The position numbers and the translations under genes are program-made. Of a DNA stretch of 64,000 bases, positions 58,700 to 64,000 are shown piece after piece. How positions within the stretch are numbered: the stretch's first letter is position 1; every line of letters begins with the position of its first letter. The notes under the pieces are model-generated. The model was not told the origin of the DNA, did not search any database, and saw nothing but the letters and a program-made list of their open reading frames with translations. The DNA comes from Vicia villosa (lineage: Eukaryota; Streptophyta; Magnoliopsida; Fabales; Fabaceae), in assembly GCF_029867415.1 (NCBI RefSeq), contig NW_026705156.1, forward strand, positions 310,001-374,000, read 5' to 3'.

Positions 58700-60171
58700 T
58701 GTTTCTACATTATTAAAGCTCATATTTCATCTGTATTTCATATATTAATTCTTAAACTCATTGGCCAAAAAAATATAGATTATTTGGTTTTACTTTAATC
58801 CGGAGAGCAAACTATTGATTGTAGTGTTTACCCAATGGAACTATCCAGACTTGGAAAAGTTGAAGATAAGTTATTCGAGCGCTTTTACACAATTTCCCAA
58901 ATTGTGTATTATGAAGTTTCTAGTTTTGAGCAAGGTGACTTAAAATCTCTTTATGATGTTTGGGAAATGTTTAAATTAATGCTTAGGAAGTGTCATCATC
59001 ATAATATGGATAACATGGAACATATGCAACATTTTACATGGGGCTTGAGAGTTCAAATCTGAATGCTTCTTGATGCCTCAATTAGAGTTACAATGAGGAA
59101 CAAACATGAATATTAAATGAAGCATATTAAAAACATGTGTCAAAATGAATAGCACAACAAAGTGACAGAATAGCTAACAAGAAATGTATAATAGAGCTTG
59201 ATACTCAATATGCTCTGTTGGTACAACTTGAAGCTTTAACAAAACAGTTAGTTGTCACTAATCTTTCTCAAGCAAATACTAGTCAAGTCCATGTGTTAAG
59301 ATGTGATTTTTGGTTTGAAGGTCAAGCAAATGGAAATTATGTACCAGAATGATAATATAAAGAGGTTAATTATGCTAAAGTTCAAAAAGGAAATTCGTCT
59401 GACATAAATAATACGGATCAGAAGGATCATCCAAATTTTAACTCGAGAAACAATCAAGGTCAAAATGTTACTCAAGAAGTTCCTCATAATTCACCATCAA
59501 TGAAGCCGTCTTCTTTATAAGAAACCACGTATCAGTTCATGAAAATAACTCAAAGTAACTTTTAGGCTATGAAATCCAGTCAAGGGACATCAAACATGAA
59601 CCATGAAGTATTCATAATGAATCTTGAAACTCAAATTGGTCAATATCAAAATAGTTAGCACCTCAATCAAGTGGAGGTTTTGTTGGGAATACTTTAGATA
59701 ATCCTAAGAATGAGAGTTACAAAGCTATTGAGTTGAGAAAAAGAGTAGTAACCATAGTAGAAAATTCTAGGAGTGAAAAATAGAAAATGGATAAAGATGA
59801 ATTAGAAGTCTTAGATGAGGGGGAAGTTGAAAAAGAGCATGAAGAAAAAATTTAAAAAGTTGAATGAGAAAAAAAGTGAGAATGGTGTGAGAAACACTGT
59901 TGAGGGATAAAAAGGTGAGAAGTTTATTGATAAAGGCTCAAATTTAAGGAGAACCAAGAAGAAATTTCTAATGGATGGCAATAGGAAGCAAGAAATTCTA
60001 AATCATGTCAAACTACCTTATTCACAAACAAAGAAGAAGAAGACAAAGAAGGAAGAATGGAAGTTTAAGAGATTCATGGAGATGTTTACTAAGCTTCAAA
60101 TCAATATTACCTTTGGAGAGGCTTTAGAGAAAATTCCAGTTTATGCAAAATTCATGAAAAACTTGTTAACG
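58700..60171 (+). pseudogene. Athila-type (Ty3/gypsy) gag remnant
   Basis: LFERFYTISQIVYYEVSSFE, then QGDLKSLYDVWEMFKLMLRK, then MDNMEHMQHFTWGLR (58860-59055) match the retrotransposon gag domain of Athila elements. MLLDAS and MRNKHEY follow with stops. 59971-60170 holds the gag C-terminus: EWKFKRFMEMFTKLQINITF, EALEKIPVYAKFMKNLL. Between them the sequence is frameshifted and rich in Gln/Asn/Lys. At least six stops are visible. The frame ends at 60171, where a CACTA-like end begins; protease and pol are absent. Confidence 0.88.
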
Positions 60172-60254
60172 GGAAAAGGCTACCTAACAACGGTTATTCA
60201 ACCGTTACTACAGGTCTTTCGCAATTGTTGTTATATGTATTTTTCGTAGTAGTG
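60172..60254. mobile_element. CACTA-type terminus fragment
   Basis: Ends TTTTCGTAGTAGTG at 60254, whose complement begins CACTACTACGAAAA, the form of CACTA (En/Spm) ends. Just inside is the hairpin AACGGTTATTCAACCGTT (60190-60207), like the subterminal motifs of this superfamily. No partner end was found, so this is a fragment or a very short derivative. Confidence 0.5.
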
Positions 60255-60656
60255 AACTTCGGTCTGGCTGTTGCTAATGTTATTGGTTGTAGTAAAACAA
60301 AACTCTGCCTTATAGAAAACAAAAACAGTTACAGTCTGGCTGTAGCCAAAACCCAGAATTTTGCGTTTTTGTCCCTTTTCTTTAAACCAAACTCTTTCCC
60401 TACATGCTTACTCAACTCAAGACTCCGATAAACCTATCGGCACTAAGATACTGAACATAACACATCACGACATGACTTAAACATCAATTATTCTAAATCA
60501 TAATAATAATAATCTCAAACTAATTGCAATGCATAATCATGTTCTTAAGCTAAGACCTTTAATTCAGACATATAAAATTATCAAGAACCTAATCTATTTT
60601 TATTTGACCATTCTTGATTTATATCAATAAAAATTCTAACCCGTTATAGTAATCCA

Positions 60657-60658
<2 letters not shown>
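60255..60658. other. Unassigned DNA with a CTGGCTGT duplication
   Basis: GGTCTGGCTGTTGC (60264) and AGTCTGGCTGTAGC (60332) recur. Frames at 60225-60431 are not convincing. Possibly the 3' region or LTR of the gypsy remnant. Confidence 0.35.

Positions 60659-60721
<63 letters not shown>
60659..60721. repeat. (AT)n microsatellite
   Basis: About 31 AT units. Confidence 0.95.
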
Positions 60722-60878
60722 TTATGAACAAACCTTTAATTATATTTGTCACTCTCATATCATTTAAACTTAAAAGGCTACACCATAATTCTCTAGCAAT
60801 ATTTTCATTCTACACTCGTTAAGCCTCAATGCTATACATATTGTGTCATAATTTTATAACTTAGAACTAATATAAATT

Positions 60879-60965
60879 AGGGCCGTCTTAACCCTTAGGC
60901 CAGCAAAGCCCTGAATCAAGGCCGTCTCAACCCTTAGGCCAACAAAACCCTCGCTTTAGGCCCCA
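60879..60965. repeat. Tandem duplication at a hAT-like terminus
   Basis: GGGCCGTCTTAACCCTTAGG at 60880 and AGGCCGTCTCAACCCTTAGG at 60919 form two units of about 40 bases. It lies upstream of the hAT transposase remnant and may be its 5' subterminal region. Confidence 0.7.
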
Positions 60966-61129
60966 AAATTTTAATTTTTTTAAACTTATATGTACACACT
61001 TGCATACTAGAGATAATATTATTTGGTTGTATAAAAAATGGTGCAAGCATATACATAAAAAGTAATGAATGCAAAATATTTTTCAATCATATATACTTGA
61101 TTGTACTCTCGATGCAAGTCACCAAGAGC

Positions 61130-62035
61130 AAATGTCTAATATAGTGCGATGTCTGGATATTTTTTAACCTCAATACAAATCTAAAAAAAGAAGAAGAATT
61201 TCTAAAGGTTTATGATATATTTGAAAAAGGTCTTTTTGATGCTATTATAAAATAAATGAATACTATTAGACTCTATATTAGTAACATTAGAGGATAAAGT
61301 TGTGGTAATGAGTCTAATATGAAAGTGAAACATCAAAGTGTACAAAAAAGATTTTTAGACATTAATTTTAAATCATTTTATACTCCATGTGATTGTCGTA
61401 GTCTAAATTCTACAAGATCATATCTCTAGCTCAACTCTTAAATCTATGTCACAAACTCGTTGGGAAAGTTGTATTCAAAGTAAAAAAAAAACTTTTTAGA
61501 TTTAAAACTTCACAAATAAGAGATGTTTTATTGAAATTAGGTGAAGTTAACGTGAACCTATAATAAAGAGTGAAATTGAATATTTAGCAACTTATGAGCT
61601 TGGAAATTTTGAGTTTTTGTTAGGCATGACCTTTGGTATGAGATATTGTTTGTAGTATACTCAGCTAGTAAAAATATTCAATTTAAGGATATGTGTATTG
61701 ATGTTGCTATAGAACAATTGAAATGTCTAGTTATATTTTTTGAAAAATATAGGAAACATGGTTTTGAAACTACTCTCGTTTCTGCTAAAGAAATTGCTTT
61801 TGAAATGAATATAGAACCCAAATTTTGTGAAAAACAAATTATTCATAGAAAGAAACAATTTGATGAAAATATCGATAACGAAATTGTTAAATCTCTTGAA
61901 AAATCATTTAAAAGTAATTATTTTTTATACATTCTAGATAAGAAAATTACTTTGTTTCAAAATAATTTGAACAATTTAAATTATATAATTATATTTTTGG
62001 ATTTCTCTTTAGCATTGAAAAAAAAAGGTGATTAG
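61130..62035 (+). pseudogene. hAT transposase remnant, TTF-zinc-finger / DUF4371 type
   Basis: Fragments in order: NESNMKVKHQSVQKRFLDIN and FYTPCDCRSLN (about 61310-61405), SQTRWESCIQS (about 61450), IKSEIEYLATYELGNFEFLL then GM (61560-61630), and an open stretch 61646-62035 with DVAIEQLKCLVIFFEKYRKH, SAKEIAFEMNIEPKFCEKQI and RKKQFDENID. This is the order in plant hAT transposases of the DUF4371 type, which cut and paste by a DDE mechanism. Two or more frameshifts and several stops precede 61646. The C-terminal dimerisation region is missing beyond 62035. Confidence 0.85.
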
Positions 62036-62374
62036 ATAAAGAAAAGTTAAAAGAATATTGTCTTTTGAACGTTAGATATGAATTTAACTCCACTTGTCAT
62101 CCTCTATCGCATAAATATTTTTTTTACACACTCATATACTAACCGACTAAAAATCTAAAGTCTACTTTTAAAAAGAAAGTTAAAATTCATATATTTGTCT
62201 ACATGTTCCAAAAATAAATAAAATAAACACATCAAGTTCCAGCACATAAATTTAGCATCACACATTCAATAACAATTCACAAAAAAATTGTCTCTTCCAA
62301 ACACACGGGTATAAAAATAATTCACTAAAAATATATATCATATAAAAACTATGGTTGAAATCGGAATCTAAGGC

Positions 62375-63225
62375 TAGCGACTGTATGGCAAAAACAACGG
62401 GTGTTTAGAAACCTTAATGATTGAATTTATGGGTTTCCTTTAAAGATCCAATTTCACACCATGTTCTTTGAATAAGAATGGAAGGGTAAATTAGATGGGT
62501 CTACAATGGGGTTTGGTTGATGGAGTTATGCTTATGATAATTAGAGAGAAGTAGATTGTGTGGTACTATTATGATATGTCTGGTTTGCCTAAATTTAGAT
62601 TTATTAGTGTGCAGATACTTTGTGCTGAATATTCTTTCACATAACTTTGGTTTAAAAACATACCATGTTATACAAAAATCTTTCATGCATCTCACTTTAG
62701 CAATACTTATAAGGGATTTTTTTCATAATCAATCAATAAAAAACCTTTTTTCTCCCATCACACCTAGGGGTGGAAATAGGCTAGACTAGGCTAGGCTTTA
62801 GATGGCCTGAGTCTGGCTCTCGTTGATCGGACCCGATGTGCTCAGAGGGATTTTAAAGGCTAGCGAGTAGCGACTGTATGGCAAAAACAACGGGTGTTTA
62901 GAAACCTTAATGATTGAATTTATGGGTTTCCTTTAAAGATCCAATTTCACACCATGTTCTTTGAATAAGACTGGAAGGGTAAATTAGATGGGTCTACAAT
63001 GGGGTTTGGTTGATGGAGTTATGCTTATGATAGATAGTAAAATTAGAGAGAAGTTGAGATTGTGTGGTATTATGATAGGTCTGGTTTGCCTAAATTTAGA
63101 TTTATTAGTGTGCAAATACTTTGTGCTGATTCTGAATATTCTATCACATAACTTTGGTTTAAAAACATACCATGTTATTCACGTATGCAAAAATCTTTCA
63201 TGCATCTCGGTTTAGCAATACTAAT
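62375..63225. repeat. Direct duplication, about 340 bp units with 492-bp period
   Basis: GCGACTGTATGGCAAAAACA at 62378 and at 62870 begin two closely similar units (to about 62710 and 63222). Small indels separate them. Each unit reads on the plus strand through MGLQWGLVDGVMLM-like words but has no recognised product. The spacer at 62763-62860 (CTAGGGGTGGAAATAGGC and a run of TAGGCTAG words) looks like one end of a hAT-type MITE. Confidence 0.88.
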
Positions 63226-63239
63226 AAGTTAGCAATACT

Positions 63240-63555
63240 AATAAGAAATAAAAAAACATGATTAGTTGTTAGAAGCAATTTTGGAACCCTAACAAAATTA
63301 GAGAAAGACTAATAAAAGCTGTAAAATAAAAGAAGATAAAACTAAACTATTGAAAATAAACTTCATTTCTTTTCATTCATACTCTAATGTCTCAATGAAA
63401 TTATAATATATAACGTTATTAGTGGATAACAAACTAAAAAGGCCCAAATAAATAACAATACAAATAAAACTTCTACTTATATAAATTCTAAATGAACTTA
63501 AATACTAAATTCTAATCTCTAACATTAGTATATCTATATAAACCTGATGTATTAT
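63240..63555. other. AT-rich DNA, nothing recognised
   Basis: No frame, repeat or terminus that I can support. It ends in a T-run at 63559-63570. Confidence 0.5.
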
Positions 63556-63574
63556 AGTAGTTTTTTTTTTTTAC

Positions 63575-63948
63575 TCGAATTTTAAGGATCGTACTCTTAT
63601 TGTAAAGGGAAGAAAGTTAAAGAAGGCAAATGGGGAGTAGTGTGGCTTGCTACTTCTTGGTCTATTTGGCTCCTCTGTAACGGTATTTGCTTCCGGAATG
63701 ATAGGTGAAATGTTGATAACACTATGAAATATTAAGAATTTGGTTTGGAAATGGATAGTTCTAGGAGAAATTACTAATTCCAACTTTAGTTTTTACGAGT
63801 TTAGCAAAGATCTTTTGTTTTTTCTTTCATAATTTATTTGGTTGGTAATTTCTTGTGGTCCTTTTTATCGGATTGTTTTGTCCCGTATCTTTATGTAAAA
63901 GGTTGGAGAACCCTTAGTTCTCCCATTAATATGTCTTGCTTACAAAAA
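63575..63948 (+). pseudogene. 3' tail of a LINE (end of ORF2 plus 3' UTR)
   Basis: Frames read GVVWLATSWSIWLLCNGICF then RNDR (63631-63705), the C-terminal helix after zf-RVT of plant L1 ORF2, then FGLEMDSSRRN, and a 3' UTR ending CTTGCTTACAAAAAAA at about 63948. All but the last few hundred bases are missing, as expected of strong 5' truncation. CTATATAAACCT occurs on both sides (63533 and 63972) but not at the expected spacing, so no target duplication is claimed. Confidence 0.7.
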
Positions 63949-64000
63949 AAGATATATCTCCCTATATAAACCTTTAGAGTGTGTTTGGATGAAGCATTTT

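Noticed and set aside
58835..59062. Intact host gene
   Set aside because: Residues match the Athila gag core and stops follow immediately in frame.
63533..63983. CTATATAAACCT pair as target duplication of the LINE tail
   Set aside because: The right copy is more than 20 bases away from the poly(A), so spacing does not fit.

Overview
The window is plant nuclear DNA: AT-rich, with no prokaryotic operons and no intact host gene that I can defend, and packed with nested transposable elements. A SIRE/Maximus-type copia element, a 5.8 kb solo LTR that looks like Ogre (Ty3/gypsy Tat lineage), and Mutator-like elements built on palindromic 'GGAGATGCATCTCC' motifs together suggest a large-genome legume, probably tribe Fabeae (pea, vetch, lentil, grass pea). 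That assignment is inference from element types remembered, not from a search.

Layout. 1-2830: 3' end of a SIRE-like copia element (env-like ORF with one internal stop, polypurine tract, 3' LTR), apparently inserted next to a splice donor of an old gene whose last two exons may survive at 2962-4050. 5605-9090: PIF/Harbinger element with broken Myb-like and DDE transposase genes, a 42-bp minisatellite and a nested hAT MITE. 9502-12735 (minus) and 13803-18335 (plus): two decayed L1-type LINEs, the second with 13-bp target duplications. Between them is a 723-bp hAT element (12852-13574). 18730-21823: Mutator-like element carrying a plant-mobile-domain gene. 22310-25090: eroded copia and gypsy-associated remnants.

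25415-57260 is an old head-to-tail segmental duplication of about 4 kb. Copy B (53145-57260) is fairly compact. Copy A (25415-52790) has been blown up to about 27 kb by insertions: hAT MITE (28334), palindrome-rich Mutator derivatives (29060-30970), a rearranged copia element present in two partial units (32388-35145 and 41387-42131), the solo LTR (35520-41303), and a TIR element (42819-52197) that holds Helitron 1 (43397-51812), which in turn holds Helitron 2 (46642-48395). Because B keeps several empty sites, insertion boundaries can be read by comparing A with B.

The most interesting object is Helitron 1. It carries exon-intron fragments of at least two, probably three, unrelated host genes, all in the Helitron's own (minus) orientation: 2-isopropylmalate synthase/homocitrate-synthase-like exons, two exons of a membrane RING-type E3 ligase of the At4g11680 type, and a third unidentified 3' gene end. 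The first two are fused into one open frame.

57260-64000 holds a gypsy LTR-like stretch, a Stowaway MITE, an Athila-type gag remnant cut by a CACTA end, a decayed hAT (DUF4371-type) transposase, a 492-bp-period direct duplication and a LINE 3' tail. No tRNA, rRNA, CRISPR or intact host protein gene was found.
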